Shown: positions 33,901 to 47,105 of the stretch, in pieces
Position numbering within the stretch: the first letter of the stretch is position 1
Layout of the letters: each line of letters opens with the position of its first letter
Source: Phylloscopus collybita
Lineage: Eukaryota > Chordata > Aves > Passeriformes > Phylloscopidae
NCBI GenBank assembly: GCA_027886175.1
Contig: JAJNNQ010000001.1
Coordinates: forward strand, 11,077,501 to 11,141,500
DNA length: 64,000 nucleotides
Reading direction: 5' to 3'
Position numbers and translations under genes: made by a program
Notes under the pieces: model-generated
Told to the model about the DNA's origin: nothing
Databases searched by the model: none
What the model saw: the letters and a program-made list of their open reading frames with translations, nothing else

Positions 33901-36900
33901 TTCAAATGTTAAGAACTCAAAAGATAACAATTGGGTGTTTTGATAGAAGGATAACATGGAAGCATGTGTTTCCCTAAGAAGCACCACGGACATAGAGAGT
34001 GATGACATCACCTTTTCAAACAGACTTCAGTCATTCCTGCCCTCCCTGTTCTGCCTGGGAGTAGCTCAAACCATCTGCAGCTGCCCTGTACTGTAACACA
34101 AAGAAATGAACCCCAGTGCCAGGAATGACCTGGGTAAAACTGCACATTTCTGAGTGCTGCATCTCAGACCCAGGAACCCTCCTGCATTAGCAGTTAATTG
34201 TGTGGGAATGAATATTGCAGGAAGTCTGGGAATGGGAATTCTGCTGCTCAGTAGCAGGTCCCTTTCCACCATAGCAGCTTTGGGATCCTGCACCATTTGG
34301 GTTTGCAGCACCCTGCTGCTCAGCCCTGCAGTTAACCTGTGCTCCCCTCGGAAGGGCCGGGCTGTGTGGGATGAGATGCCCAGCTGTAAGGGCTGGGTGG
34401 GCATGGGCAGCACATGGAACATTAATGTGTCCCCTCACAGGCACTGCCCTCAGCTCAGAGCTGCTCTGACATGGGGGACAGGGGCTGTGTGCTCTGGGGT
34501 GGCCCCAGCCCAGGCAGGGTGAGCCCAGCGGTCGCACAGGCACTGATTAGCCAGTGCAGGCACACTGGAATGCAGTGAGTCCAGCAAGGCATCAATCCCC
34601 AAAATGCCATCAAATACATTTATTGATTCTCAATTTGGTGACCAACTCAGTTTATAGTTCTCTTGGAAAATACCTCATCATACGAGTATTCAAGGCTTTC
34701 CTATTTCGCTTTTTCCAGGCTTCGAGCACACATTGCTTGAGCATTAGGGCACACATCCCACATACAAATCCACAGTGTCTCTGTAAACAGTGCTACATCT
34801 TGGGTCTGATGCCATGAACAAAAAGGATTCATCTGGTCTATGAGCAGAAGCGGTCAGGGTTCCACCACGCGCTGCAATTCCCAGTCTCCCATATTTACTT
34901 ACATTTCCAGCTGCACGCACGCCAGTGCCCTGGAGTGGCAGCAGCTCCATTTACGTAACCAGGGCTGGCTACCCTGGGGGCTCATGCTGGAGCTGAGCCC
35001 CCCAGTGCAGGCCAGGAGAGAGCTCTCACCTCACTGAGAACACTGCTCCTGCATGGGGGAGGCTGGGGGAGCCCACCAGGGCAGCCACCTTACACAGGGT
35101 GGTCATGCCTTGGACACAAAACCCTGCCCTGCAACTGGGTGTGATGAATGGCTCTTCCTGCTCGCATTTATCTCTTTAGACAGAGCCCCAGTTCAGACTA
35201 TTAAGATGATCAACACATTTGAAGACAAGGTTCACATTAAAAAAGATCCTAGTTACAAAACAGAATGCGTTCAAGTTTGCCATATATTATTTTCTGCTAG
35301 AGATTTAAATATCATGTGGCTTTAGCTTTCTTTCTGTTCACTGAATATCAAGGTCAATTAGGAATGATGTCTGGCCAGTACTCTCAGAGCAGATTAGACA
35401 GTTGCATCAAAAACTAGGACCATGTATAGGTCATCTGTTACTGTGACCTAGATTTCTGAGAATCTGTTCAATTTGTTTTATTGAAAATGTGGTCCTTTCT
35501 CAGTACTGTTTCTCATAGCAAACCTTTCTGTAATAGCAGAAAATAGCTTTATTAGATACTTAGAGACATTGCTTACTACTTCTGCTAAGACACAAAGAAA
35601 ATCAAATCCATGCAGCAGACCTGTGCCTGTCATCCATTTAATTTTAAAATAACTTAAGGTTCTGAAAGGCTTATGCCTTATAATCTAAAGCATTTGGTCC
35701 ACATGCCAAATACTAAGCAATCTGAAATACATAATAGCTTAGCTCCAGCTTTGTTTGCCCTATTTAATTCATTTTTTGCCTTCGGTAACCAGTGTGTAGA
35801 TGCAGTATTTCCGCAGCCTACTTTAGAAAAGAAGGAAGTACTGAAATAACTGAGTGAGGCTGTTTTGTTTGTACCTGTGTGAGCTTTGTGGTGCCCTGGG
35901 AGGAGGGTTGCTATGGATTGCCCAGATCCAGACGCCCCTCCCAACCCCGCCTGTTTACTGAGGATAAGGATGGTGCTGTCTGAACCCTGACACTTTACAG
36001 TACATCCACCTATGCTTGCTGGGTTGTCATTCTGAAACCACATAAAAGCAGATTTCCATTTGGAACATTTTAGCCAAATTTCCTCTCCTCTCACGGCTCT
36101 TAATTGTTCCGGTAGAAAGCAATTACCAGAGCAGAGACCATGCACACCCCACCGTTGGTGGTGTAAGTACTGGCGAGAGGGAAGACAAGAAGGTGTCTCT
36201 TAAAATATCAGAAACTATTTTCTGAACACCAGTGAGTTCAGTGTAAAAGAAGAGCTATGAAAATACTGCAGCGATTGCAGAACGCGCAATCCAAACGCCA
36301 CCGAGCGAGTTTGAGCATTACCAAGGTCATCAGTGTCTGTGGCTTTATCATGTGGGGTGCCCAGCACATCTGGAACACTTGTGCCCTCATCACACCAGGA
36401 CAAAAGGTTGGTCACACCATCAAAACATCAGGAGAAGGGGTACCAAAAATGAAAATGTGCCAATAGGTTGAGATTCACAACTGAAAATGTGCAATGCATC
36501 TCTCCGTCCCTCATACATCGATCTTAGGAAATCTGTTCCCATTTTTTTCAAAATTCTAAAGCCAGTTCTACCAACTCATCTGAATTTTATACTACTTTCA
36601 TATTCAAACTTTTATGTGCGTCTCGCAGCACACGGGGACCAATTTATTTTATAGGCAAGATAAAACCCTGCAATATTTGGTGACGTTATCCAAAGATCAT
36701 TCTTCTAAATGAACATAAGTACATTTTCTCCTTTTTGTTTCACATGATGGCTGCATTTAAATAGGCTAAATGTATAATTCAGAGAAGAATGGCTGCGTCC
36801 TGCTCACCTGGGGGTCATATCCACATCCATGCAATATTTAAAAGCACGCAAAAGCAAAGAAATTAAATATATAAGAGGTGGGGGAGGAAGTCTTTCTTCC

Positions 36901-39152
36901 AACAGAATATTTGCCTGGTAACCAGATAGAGGAGACTGCCTCTTTTTTTTTACCCCCAAATCACAGTTAGTTGTTCTACAAGTCTTTGAAGACACTTCTA
37001 TTTTAAATTTTAACACCTGAAGGAACAGTTCAGGATGTGCTGCTCTGGCTGAGCCACACACAGTGGGAGGAAAGTCTCACAGAAACACAGCTGAAGCTCT
37101 AAAGCCAACACTGCGTGATCAGTGCACGTTCAGACCATATGTAAACAAGGCTGAATGAATTTGGTGTGAAAATGGGGAAAAAGAGCAAGGAAACATAGTG
37201 GAAATCCATCCATGGTGTGGATGGGACCATGCTTAGGATGTGATGTTTCCCTGCCAGCCTGGAGCACATCCATCCAGGCCTTGTGGTGCCTGCTGGAGCT
37301 GACTGGGAGTGACCACGGCCAGAAGATGGGAGCCAGGGTCTTGCAGAGGTTCAGTGGGATCAGGGCACCTGTTCTGTGTGGAACCCTCAGCTCACAAGGA
37401 AGATGCTCCTCATGGAAAGAATAACACGCTCCCAGCTAAGCCAGATGTTGGCAAGGGATAAGAAATCTCATAACCTTTGGGAGGAGGATGGGCAGCAAGC
37501 CACGTGAGGATTCATTTTCCTGCTCATTACAATGTCATCATAATGTCATTTTCTTTCCTTCAGTTATATACAGTTACTGGAAGTAAAATCTTTATTGCAG
37601 TGAGTGTATCGTGAAATACAAGGTGGCAGCATAAAACTGACCCAGAGGTGCCACACTGCCAAAACTGAGCCAAAAAGTGAGATTTTACAGGTATTTCTTT
37701 TGAGAAGAACTTCAAATCTTGAAGTCTATCAGATGAGAATTGCTGGATTATAAAGATGAAAACCAGGAACTAATTATCTTCAAAGGGACAGTTATCAACG
37801 AATCAGGAGGAGACATTATGATTATGAAAAGCAAATCCTCCATTTGATCCCTCTCCATCCATACTGCTTCCCAAGCAGATAACCTAAGCTTTATCCATAT
37901 GGAATTGCTACTATGCCAAACAGGGAATCAAATCTAAAAGTCCCAATTAGCATATTTTTAAAAAATCTGTATTTTTATAGTGTTGTGTATGATCAGTGTG
38001 TGATGGGGATCATGTCCCAAGCCACAGGAAACCATCTCAACAACACAGACCTCACATTTCTCTCCCAATTCCTTTGCAATGTATTTTCCCCATGTTTGCC
38101 CATTATAAGTGGAGGGTCTGGGCATGTCTTCAGTATCTCACATGGGAAAACTAAAATGATTCCTGTGACACACATCCAGGGGCAGGCATCGTGCTGGGGT
38201 GAGCCCACCCAATGCATTGCCCCACCAAAGCCAAGGAGACCTTAACTCCAAACCCGGGATTCTCTGACATTCAGCTACGTTACACATCCAGAAACAATGA
38301 CAAGGGAACCTCAGCTGGACTCCTGGGATCAGCAGGAGAACCAGTGATGCTCCCTGCCCTCCCTGCCCTGGCAAAGACCAGCAAGTCCCAGCTCCTTCCA
38401 ACCTCAGCACAACAAGGCAATTCTCTGTAACACAGGAACTAATTTTTGTGAAAACTGTCAGACTGATGACTCTGCCAGCAATTTCTAAAAAGCTAGAAGG
38501 CGGAAAACAACCTCGGTAACAGAATCATCTGCAGTTAGGATCATCTCTCTTCTCCTTCCCAAAACAGGCACAGGAACTAAGCCTGAATTCACAGCTAACG
38601 GGAAATCTTTTGATCTTCACAGACACAAAGCTGCCAGCCAAGAAGAGCAGTCAGCACAGGGGGACCTTCTGAAGAAGCACTTATCCTGAATTCACCACCA
38701 CAATAAATGTCACACATCCTGGGTCTGGAGCAGCGCAGTCCTCAGTGATGAAGACCTGTGAGCATGTTTAATACAGCAGAAAAGGCAACGTTATTTATAT
38801 CTCACAAAGCTGCTTACCCAGCGTTAGATGTGCCTGGGCATAGTGCAACTGCAGGAATCCATCAGGAGGACACCTGAGATTCCTCTCCATTAAAAGTGAT
38901 GGATCTAACACAGCCAATCGTCTTCACGGCAACAAATGTTATCTTAAAAGACAGGGGATAAAAGTTCACAGGGAAGCTGTGCAAAATTCATGAAAAGAAA
39001 AATGCATTCCTGGTGACTGAACGCACAGAAGTCTGTCTCCAGAAGTCTGTGTGTGTTGAAAAATGTCTGGAAGACAGGAGATGATTAGCAGGAAATATGC
39101 AAGCTTCTCCTCCTTGTATCCTTCTCCAAACATCCATTAGCCACTGGTTTGA

Positions 39153-39360
39153 TTTTTTTTTTAAGAGTCAGAACTGCTTTATTGATTGCAGCCAACAGCT
39201 GCAATTCAGTACTGGTCCCGAACATCCAAAGCAGTTTTTTCCCAACAAAGACAATATTTCTGAAATTCTCTGAAGTGAGATGACGACACCTTTACTGAGA
39301 CATGCTGGGCTGAGGTCATTTTGTTCCAGTCCAGGTACAAACAGATCATAAATGGAGCTC
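39153..39360 (-). pseudogene. Possible retrocopy 3' end (AATAAA plus A-run), minus strand
   Basis: Read on the minus strand, an AATAAA signal (39178-39183) is followed 15 bases later by ten A (39153-39162), the layout of a retroposed cDNA end. The preceding 180 bases contain no frame I can match to a known protein: the frame ending DVRDQY and the one ending LLAAINKAVL are both unfamiliar. No target-site duplication was found by eye. It could equally be a chance A-run or a real poly(A) site of an intronic transcript. Confidence 0.25.
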
Positions 39361-40779
39361 CCTCCAAACCCTCCCCTGCTTGTCTGCTCAGAACATCCCT
39401 TACACCACCCTCGGGGTGCTGAAGAAGCTCCTGATCCCCTCCCCAGCCTGCCTGAGTGAGACTGTGCTCAGTCCTTGGGGAAATGTGGTGTGGGGCAGGC
39501 AGGGCTTGAGACATCACGTGCTGATCCCTTCACCTTGCACAGAACAACTCTGGAGGACAGGACAGCGAGCTGGGCTCTAATCCAGGCAATCACTCCTGTC
39601 TAAGTAGGTCAGCAAGGAAGCCCCTGCCCATGGTTGTGTCTTCCAGCCCCCCAACCAAGCAAATTTGAAAACTATTTCCTTTAGGAGGTCACAGGACATG
39701 GAGTTTTGATTCTGAAGCTTGTGTGTTTGTTCTAGAAATATAAAAAGTTTCACTTAAAAATATATCTATTTCACCATCTTGATAGCTCAGAGTTTGGTGA
39801 AGCGCCTAAAAAATTACAGGGCATCTCATTACTCAATCTGGGATGTCAGATTGCAAGAACATTCAGAGTAGCTCATTCATAAATGGCTTATTTTAAAATA
39901 TTTAGAAAAAAATAATTTTACTTTACTTCTCAGCTGAAATCACTTGCTGAGTCTTAGCCTAGCATTTTTCAAGCATGAGCATTTAATATAATTTTTGTGC
40001 AAAATCACATCCCAATAGGTCAAAAAAGCTTTCCACTCTCTCATATGCTCTTGAAACAGAAGTTGGTACCTTGAGTTTCTGAAGAGTCAAACCAGTTTCC
40101 CCTTCTCACACCCACTGCCAAGGTTCTGTTTCCCCACTATGAATGAAGCCAGACCCACTCCCAAACCCAGCAGGGTTGCTGTGCTCTAACTGGCTCAGTT
40201 GTGCAGGTGAAGATGTTAAGAGACAGGACAGAACTCCTGAACCTTTACTGCTTTACCTCAGAGAACCTTATTTTGCTGGTGACAGTCTTTCTGATTATTT
40301 AATTGCTCTCCACTCAAACTTTCAGAAACCTGCCCAGTTCAGTGATGTCTTCAGGGCAGCCTGTGCCAGAACTGGCTAAAGCATCCTTTCAGCAGTTTCA
40401 GGAGAACTAAATGCAGATGCACCAGCCTGTGCTGCTGTTCAATATTCCATTGTTTGCACAGTAGTAGGAGTGAGGTTGTGCACACACATGCAGTTAATTA
40501 TCTCCATGGCAAGTACTGCTGCATGGGCCGAGCCCTTTATCCTCACACATGGTCTGTCTTCCCTGTTCCCAAACATGGAACTTGGCATTCAGCTGTACCA
40601 AAGCATTCACTTCCACTTGATTTATCTAGAGATCCAAATCTGTGTCACTCTTCTACCTAAAAACCCCAAAGCTGCTGATATGGGATACAGCATTTCTCCC
40701 AGGCCACGCTGCTTTAGGATGCGGCCAAGTCATTCTAAGGCTGCGCCAACTGGATCAAGTTCCCGCTTGGAATTGCATT

Positions 40780-41150
40780 TAGACCTCCCCGTTTGTCATT
40801 TGTTAATCCTTTCAACATTTGCCACAGCAGATTTGTATCATACCAGTTTAAATTGTCATTCAGTATTAAGTCAAACACCTTACAAAAGTCTAGGGTAAGT
40901 AGCATCCACAAGTAAGCTTGTCAACTTAGAATGAGATCAAAAGAACTTGTTGAGTCCTCCCTAAATTGCTGGAAACTGGTACTAACAACATTTCTCCAAG
41001 GTCCCAGAAAGAGCTCTGTGTCTGTTTTCTCTAGGATCACCATCACAGCACTATGTTCTAAAAGGGCAAATGGAACAGACTGGTAACTCTGTCCCCCAGT
41101 TTTATGGAGCCCCCAGATTTGTCTGTAGTAGTCCCAAGGCATTTTTGGAC
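40780..41150 (-). mobile_element. Old LINE (CR1/L3-like) reverse-transcriptase relic
   Basis: The plus strand around 40867-40960 reads AAGTCAAACACCTTACAAAA followed by GTCTAGGGTAAGTAGCATCC and later GATCAAAAGAACTTGTTGAG. This resembles the reverse complement of the RT region of ancient amniote CR1/L3-type LINEs (the Asp-Phe-x-Lys-Ala-Phe-Asp motif region). It is heavily decayed with many stops. Boundaries and family are approximate. Confidence 0.4.
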
Positions 41151-42652
41151 AGTTTAAAATAATCTCCAGTGCTCACTGGAGAAGACTGCTGAATCTGAAG
41201 TGTTTGGCCATGGCATTGCTAGTTAAACACTCACCCAAATTTCAATGAAACAGCAATAACTAAAATTACCGCCAGCAATTCCATGCTCTTGTCTCCCCAA
41301 GGTGTATTTGCATGCTTACCCTGCTGAAGTCATTTACCTTGACAAAGAAAACACATTTTTGTAATACAATTAAAGCTTGTTCCAGGACAAAGCAAATGTG
41401 CCAGCACATGGCATTTCTGTGGGTGCTCCAGGCAGGCAGTGAGACACTGTCATGTGCTGAGGACAGTCCTGGCCCCAGTTTCCTTCACTGGGGTCACACA
41501 CCTCCCTCACCAGAGTCACAGCTACAGCACAGGGGGTGGGAGGAAAAGGGAAGCTGGTTTACTACCAGATGCATATGGAAAATTTATTTAGTGATACTTT
41601 AGAGCAGTGCTGTTGGGATTCCTGCCCTGCTAAATAAAAGCCTTATTGTGAGGAGCTAGTAGAATGATTGGATTAGGGTGTGAGAATTGTTCAGGCATCA
41701 TAAATACAAACAGCACAAGAAACATCCACCAAATTACCTCAGTCCTGAACAGTTACCTCTTACAAACATTTTAACCACCGTGTTTCAGGGTTTGTATGCA
41801 AATTTGGAGGAAACCATTTCCTTCGTACAGAAACCCATTCTCTCCACTGTAATTTGAAAGAAAACCCTGTGTGCTCTGAACGTTCAATACTTTCATTCAT
41901 AGGAGAGGTCTTGTTCAGCAATCAGTGCCTCCTGAGTGGTGGCCTTACAGGGATCCCAGTTTACAAGGTGTTCCTGCAGAGAACAGAGTTGGGCTTTCAG
42001 GGACCCCTGTCAGCATCTGGGGAGGGTCCACTTAATGCTTTTTTCACAACAAAAAAAAATAATAACTAAGGAACAACAATAGAGGTGGCAGCTGTCAGCT
42101 CTAGTTTCAGTGCTTCCTAGGTGAGAGAAGTCTGAGAGAAAGGAAGAGGTTATGTTGAAGGTTCAGTGCAGACCATAACTTTTGGAGTGTGCCTTGCACA
42201 TACTGCCCATTTACAGTTTCCAGAGAACTATTTTATCATTTTGGAGTCTGTCCGAAAAATCTGATGGAGAGCTTTGAACTTTGCAAAGGGGAAGGTGTTT
42301 GCAGCCAGGATATAGAAATAACATGCACAGTTTAACTTGCAGGAGAAATTCAGGCTCTGAAATCATGAAAGAAGAAGATGAAAGGTCCTATCTCGAAGGT
42401 CATTGGAGGGATAAAGGAGGAAGAAGTAGTGAATTGAGAAAAAATTGTCTCTCACAATGCTGTTTAAATATAAACACACTGTTTTGGTTTGTTAAAACCA
42501 AAATTTCATGCTTGACTTGAACTGAGTTTCCTTGATTTATGTTACACCTACCACATGTATTCACCCTTCACACTGGGACACTCTTGAGGCTTAACACTCC
42601 AGGCTGAGCACTGCTTGTGATTAATTCAAATTGTCTTTGTTCTTTCCACCAG

Positions 42653-42681
42653 CTCCTACTCCAAATGCTGGCAAGAAAAAG
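42653..42681 (+). ncRNA. Candidate 29-nt microexon of the miR-181 host RNA
   Basis: A pyrimidine-rich acceptor (TTTGTTCTTTCCACCAG) is followed by 29 nt (CTCCTACTCC...AAGAAAAAG) and a consensus donor GTGAGA. Both splice sites are strong by eye and on the plus strand, 0.95 kb upstream of mir-181a-2. An alternative is a chance pair of sites. No coding role is evident. Confidence 0.35.
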
Positions 42682-43585
42682 GTGAGACTAATTTTTGGAA
42701 AATTCTTTTGATTTTCAGTATCAGCTGATGTTTAATGATACCATTAAAATCAATCAGTTTAAGTGCAGGCTACAAACTGTATTTCTGGAGCAAGATTGCT
42801 TCAAGTACTTTATTAGACAATACACTTACTGTTAGATTACATGTATCAACTCAGGATATTCAGAGAGAAACTGTTAGATCCCTACAACAAGAGAAAATAC
42901 TCCAAATTTAAAGCAAGTTTCCAGCATTTAAGCAGTGAATTATCCCCAGTGACTCTGTAGGCTCCACTGCACAGGAAAGTTATTTCAGATACAGCAGCAG
43001 ATTTACTTTTTAACAAACTGCAAATAAGTCATCTCTCTGGAACCATGCAAGCCAGGTGGAAAAGGTGAATATAATTAGATGCAATGTAGAGATTTAAAGA
43101 GATTAAACCCTCTTATCATCTTTTTAGGGGAAAGAAAAGTGGGGACAGGAGCTGTGGAAATACAGACATCATGTACTCCACTAAGTAGATCCCCTTCTCT
43201 CACTTCTGTGGGTTTAGCACTATGGGTGAGACCCCACCCCCAGTTTTTTTCCAAGTGAACTTCATAAAGAAATCTGAATCATTATAAATATCCTTAGTGC
43301 TGTTATTGAGAACATGCATATCCACAAGAGGAAAGGCTTTTTCCACAACTGCAACTCCGATATATTCAAAGCTGGTTTAAGAAATACAAAGTCAACTCGG
43401 CATCCATAACCAGAGCGTTACACTTCTGCAATTCATTAGTCCTCGAGGTTCCATTCCGTAATTAAAATACTTTGCAGTTTAAGGCTTTACAATAAAGAAT
43501 GTGCAGTCCTCAGCAGTGTTTCCACTGCCAGTCTATGGAAAACATATGCATGGAAAATGTGTACAGTGCATGTACACAGCCATCT

Positions 43586-43680
43586 TTGGATAGCTTCAGT
43601 GAACATTCAACGCTGTCGGTGAGTTTGAGAACTAGAAAAAACCATCGACCGTTGACTGTACCTTGAGGTTTATCACAAAC
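43586..43680 (+). ncRNA. MIR181A2: microRNA precursor mir-181a-2
   Basis: The 23-nt mature miR-181a-5p occurs exactly at 43602-43624 (seed ACATTCA, ending GTCGGTGAGT). The 3p arm at 43641-43662 begins ACCATCGACCGTTGACTGTA. The arms pair to form a hairpin with a short A-rich loop: TTCAACGCTGTCGG pairs with CCATCGACCGTTGA, and flanking CTTCAGTG pairs with the CCTTGAGG side. The family has a-1 and a-2 loci. The partner mir-181b-2 0.9 kb downstream and the NR6A1 antisense position assign this one to a-2, although the 5' flank (GCTTCAGTG) resembles a-1. miR-181 represses many mRNAs and is prominent in lymphocyte, vascular and neural biology. It is transcribed antisense to NR6A1. Confidence 0.97.
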
Positions 43681-44495
43681 CCTCTGTTAAATGGAAAGCC
43701 TGAACCTTCAGAGATTTCACATGTGGTTGCCATTAGCAGGTCATGATTTACAGATTATATTAAGAGCTACGGAGGTTGAGCTTTTCCAGTTCTACTTTCT
43801 CTAAAAGTGAATTGGTATAAGAAGTGCTTGTTTTCTCTTAAAAAAAAAAAAAAAAGAGAATTAATGCTTTATACTAGCGCAGAATTTCTGCAGAACAGAG
43901 TATAAGAGATCAATGGAATGTTTTGTATGGGCAGCACAAAAGCAGGAACGTATCCACACCATATGGGACACTTGGAAACAAATCTGAGCATGGTATACGT
44001 TCAAAATAGCAGAATACAGGCCAGATCAGGGGGGAAACCTTTCCATTTGGGCTGGCAACTTGAGCTTTGCTGGAAAAAGCTTTGGAATGTCAGTTCATTT
44101 GCTCCAAGGAACCTGCACTGGATTTCAGCAGCTGCTCACCGGGCAGGCCGGGCGAGGAGCGGCTCCCTCCCGGCCAGGTCCAGCTGCTCCCGCGGCTCCG
44201 GCTGTCGCCCTGCAGCCAGGCAGGCAAGGAAATGGCTTTCCCTTCAAAGGCACAGAAAGCCAAGGGCTTTCCCCTCAGTGGGACCTGCACGGAACCTTTT
44301 CCAGCCCAGCTGGGTGAGCAGGACTGCAGGCTCTGGCAGTGGGTGCCTTCCCAAAGGTGCAGGCACTTGTTCTGCCCATACAGGGCCTGCAGAATCCATA
44401 AAATAAGAAAAGCCCTAAGAGACATGCCAGGGAATTTTTGTCTTGGGCTGCTCTAGAGTGACAGCACCATCTCCGTGGTGTGGCATCTTCAGCAT

Positions 44496-44584
44496 CTAAT
44501 GGCTGCAATCAACATTCATTGCTGTCGGTGGGTTTTCATTCCTATCAACTCACTGATCAATGAATGCAAACTGCGGACCAGCCA
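44496..44584 (+). ncRNA. MIR181B2: microRNA precursor mir-181b-2
   Basis: The mature miR-181b-5p lies at 44511-44534 (ACATTCATTGCTGTCGGTGG core). The 3p arm CTCACTGATCAATGAATGCA and its last two bases lie at 44549-44570. The surrounding hairpin, from CTAATGGCTGCAATC to CTGCGGACCAGCC, follows the human mir-181b-2 precursor closely as I recall it, including the GGCTGC and GCGGACC stems. The 909-bp spacing from mir-181a-2 fits a shared primary transcript. An AATAAA at 44849-44854 downstream is a possible but weak 3' end for that transcript. Confidence 0.98.
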
Positions 44585-46965
44585 GCCAAGGACCACCCGC
44601 CCCGACAGCCCCGGGCCACCCACTCAGATGGCCAGGGTGGCCTGTCTGGCAAGAAAAGCGACACTTTTGCCAAAGAAATGCTGCATCCAAGTTCTGCCTC
44701 CCAAAACTCTGTAATGGCTGTGCCATTGTCCCACCAGAGAAGTTCAGGACACGTCATCCAGCTCCTTCATGAGCAGATCTGAGGGCTAATTAAGAAATGC
44801 ACAGGGATTTTTAAAGGAGCAGAACAGTTGAGGAACTAGTTCAGTTTTAATAAAAGTGATACCCAATTGGTAGATCTATCAGTAAAGCATAAACCTACAG
44901 CTTTCCCAGGTTATAGGAAATTAAACTTCCTCCCGAGTGAGCCAAGCTGTGGAACAGCACTGGTCCTACAAAGTGACCAGTGAGAGAAGAAAAGGGACTG
45001 AACTGTGGGGCTTTGGACTGACAGGGATGGGAATGGGAGGAAGCAAAGCAGAAAACAGTGATTTAAGGTGCTGCTGCAGAGAACATTCTTCAGGGCTGTG
45101 GTGGGCAGGGCCAGCTTCAATTATACTGGAAAGGTGAGCTGGAGCTGACAGCCTGGGGCAGGCAGGGACCTTCCTGCTCTGCGGCTGTGCAGGGAGGAGC
45201 AGACACATCTCTGCATGACAGACACAACTGACACTGCCCTGAGACAGAAGAGCAGCCTCTCAAGCTGCCCTCCAAGTATTCTTTCATGACTGGCATGACA
45301 AACCTGGTCCCAGAAATGCCCCTGTCTCTGGACAGTGTGATGCAGTAAAGGAAGGAGGCTCCTGTGGTGCCACTCACACCAGGGATGATGGACCTCACTC
45401 TGCTCAGCAGTGGTGTCAGTCAATTCCCAGGCAGTAAAGGGTCCAAGCACTTCTCTTATGCCTTGTTTGCTCCTCCAGTTGCTCAGAGGATTATCCTGAA
45501 GGAGCCTGTTCAGACATGCTGTGCTGCTATCCCACAGGAACCGTGTCCCTCAGCTCACTGCTCAAGTCAGAACAACTCACCAAGGACTTCTGAACTCCAG
45601 TTAGGTGAATATTCAAAATGTATCTGCTTGCTCTGTTTAAAGACTTAAACTTGTTCAATTTTACACAGGAACAGCTCCACTGAGTTCAACAGCTAAACAC
45701 TAAACAGACTGAACTTTGCAAAAGTGGAATTTTAGGAAAAATCTCCCTGGGTCTGATAGCAAAGAGCCCTGTTCAGTCACCCACGGGGAGCACGTCCACT
45801 GACAGCCAGGGTAAGTGTGGTGGTTTGGTACAGGGAATTCACCACAGCAGTGTAACAGTGAACAGCCCAAAAGCATGCCTGCCAAATTGTTTTAACATTA
45901 TGAAAACAAGTCAAATGACTCATTTTTGATGCAGTTTGACATCCTGCCTTTGAAATCTCAAATTTTTCAGCATGCTTGACAGACTCATTCGGAAGTGAGA
46001 GTGCACAATTTGGATTTTTTCCAGAGACATCTTGCATGATGTACAAGAAGGCACTTCTGTGTTATTTTAAAGACATTTCAGCCAACTGGTTTTCCTCATG
46101 TATACCTGCATGAAAGTAGAACATACAGAAGTCCTGACAGAGGTGTTCATCTTTACTGCAAGGACATGTGAAAATAATTCACTGCAATTACTCTGAATAA
46201 GACATTTCAAACAAACAGGGAAAATTACAGTAAAGAGGCCATTACCTCAGTTTGCCAATGCACAACAAGCCAAAGGCTTGAGCAGACATTCCACACCTCT
46301 CAAATATTCTGGATGCACAAATAAGCTTAAAATTTGGGTTCCTACTTGGCTGTAAATTTTTTTTTTTAAATTTAATTTTGGTAAGGAGACAGCAAGGGAA
46401 AAAAAACGAAGGAAAGACAGGTTAGCAGGCATGTTCAGAATGTTTTTAAATCCATGCTTGGGAAGCTTTAGATGTTTGTGTCAGCAACTGTTTGCTGCCT
46501 ACCAGAGCCACCACCCCACAGATCCGCCTGCCCCGGGGCACATCAGGGTGACACTGAGCATCAACAGTGCTGCCACTACAGCCACAGGACAGCTGGGGCT
46601 GGAGAGATTTGGGACCTGCCCAGCAGGAATTGCCAGGGCTCATCCATCCACCCTGGAGGTCATCACTGTGAGTGACCAGAGCGGCCACCAGCGCTGACCG
46701 GGTGACCGAGAGACAGGGAGACATCAAAAGAACTCGAGGAGCTCCGTTTATTTCATTTATCAAAAGTTTATATAAAGTATCTTCACAGGGAACAGACAAG
46801 CATTTTTCAGTTTAGCAAAAGATAACAGACATGAAAGCTGTAGCTAGACAAGTGCACACTGGCAATAACATACAGTTATTTAAGGGGGAAGGAAGGTCAG
46901 TCAGCTCATGTTGGACAGCCCTGCCTCTTTTTTTTTTGCAGATACATTCTGCAAAATACTATGGA

Positions 46966-47105
46966 ATAGTATGGATAATTTAGTTAATTATATACTATGG
47001 AATAGTATATAATTATACTATGGAATACTATGGAATACTATGGAATACTATGGAATACTATGGAATACTATGGAATACTATGGAATACTATGGAATACTA
47101 TGGAA
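46966..47105 (+). repeat. 10-bp AT-rich array (TGGAATACTA)n
   Basis: Eight perfect copies of TGGAATACTA at 47021-47100 are preceded by scrambled copies (TATACTATGGAATAGTATAT) that form short inverted repeats. The uniformity of the core suggests recent expansion. Confidence 0.97.

Larger units (their letters stand above)
30601..42652. other. NR6A1 intron, miR-181 host transcript body
   Basis: About 12 kb of AT-richer intron in which I recognise no coding exon. It would be transcribed on both strands if the host RNA starts at 29.66 kb. It holds an 80-bp tandem repeat (30.74 kb), a possible retrocopy 3' end (39.2 kb) and an old LINE relic (40.7-41.15 kb). The CpG-containing 69-codon frame at 36257-36466 has no homology I can name. 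Intervals 31500-36200 and 36500-39100 look unremarkable. Confidence 0.55.

Noticed and set aside
36257..36466. 69-codon plus-strand frame with CpG-rich start
   Set aside because: No homology I can name, no splice or promoter context, and an equally long minus-strand frame overlaps it.
36565..36600. Minus-strand words resembling the human NR6A1 D-E-L-A-E-L segment
   Set aside because: Only a few residues match, a stop follows shortly, and there is no donor at the needed phase.
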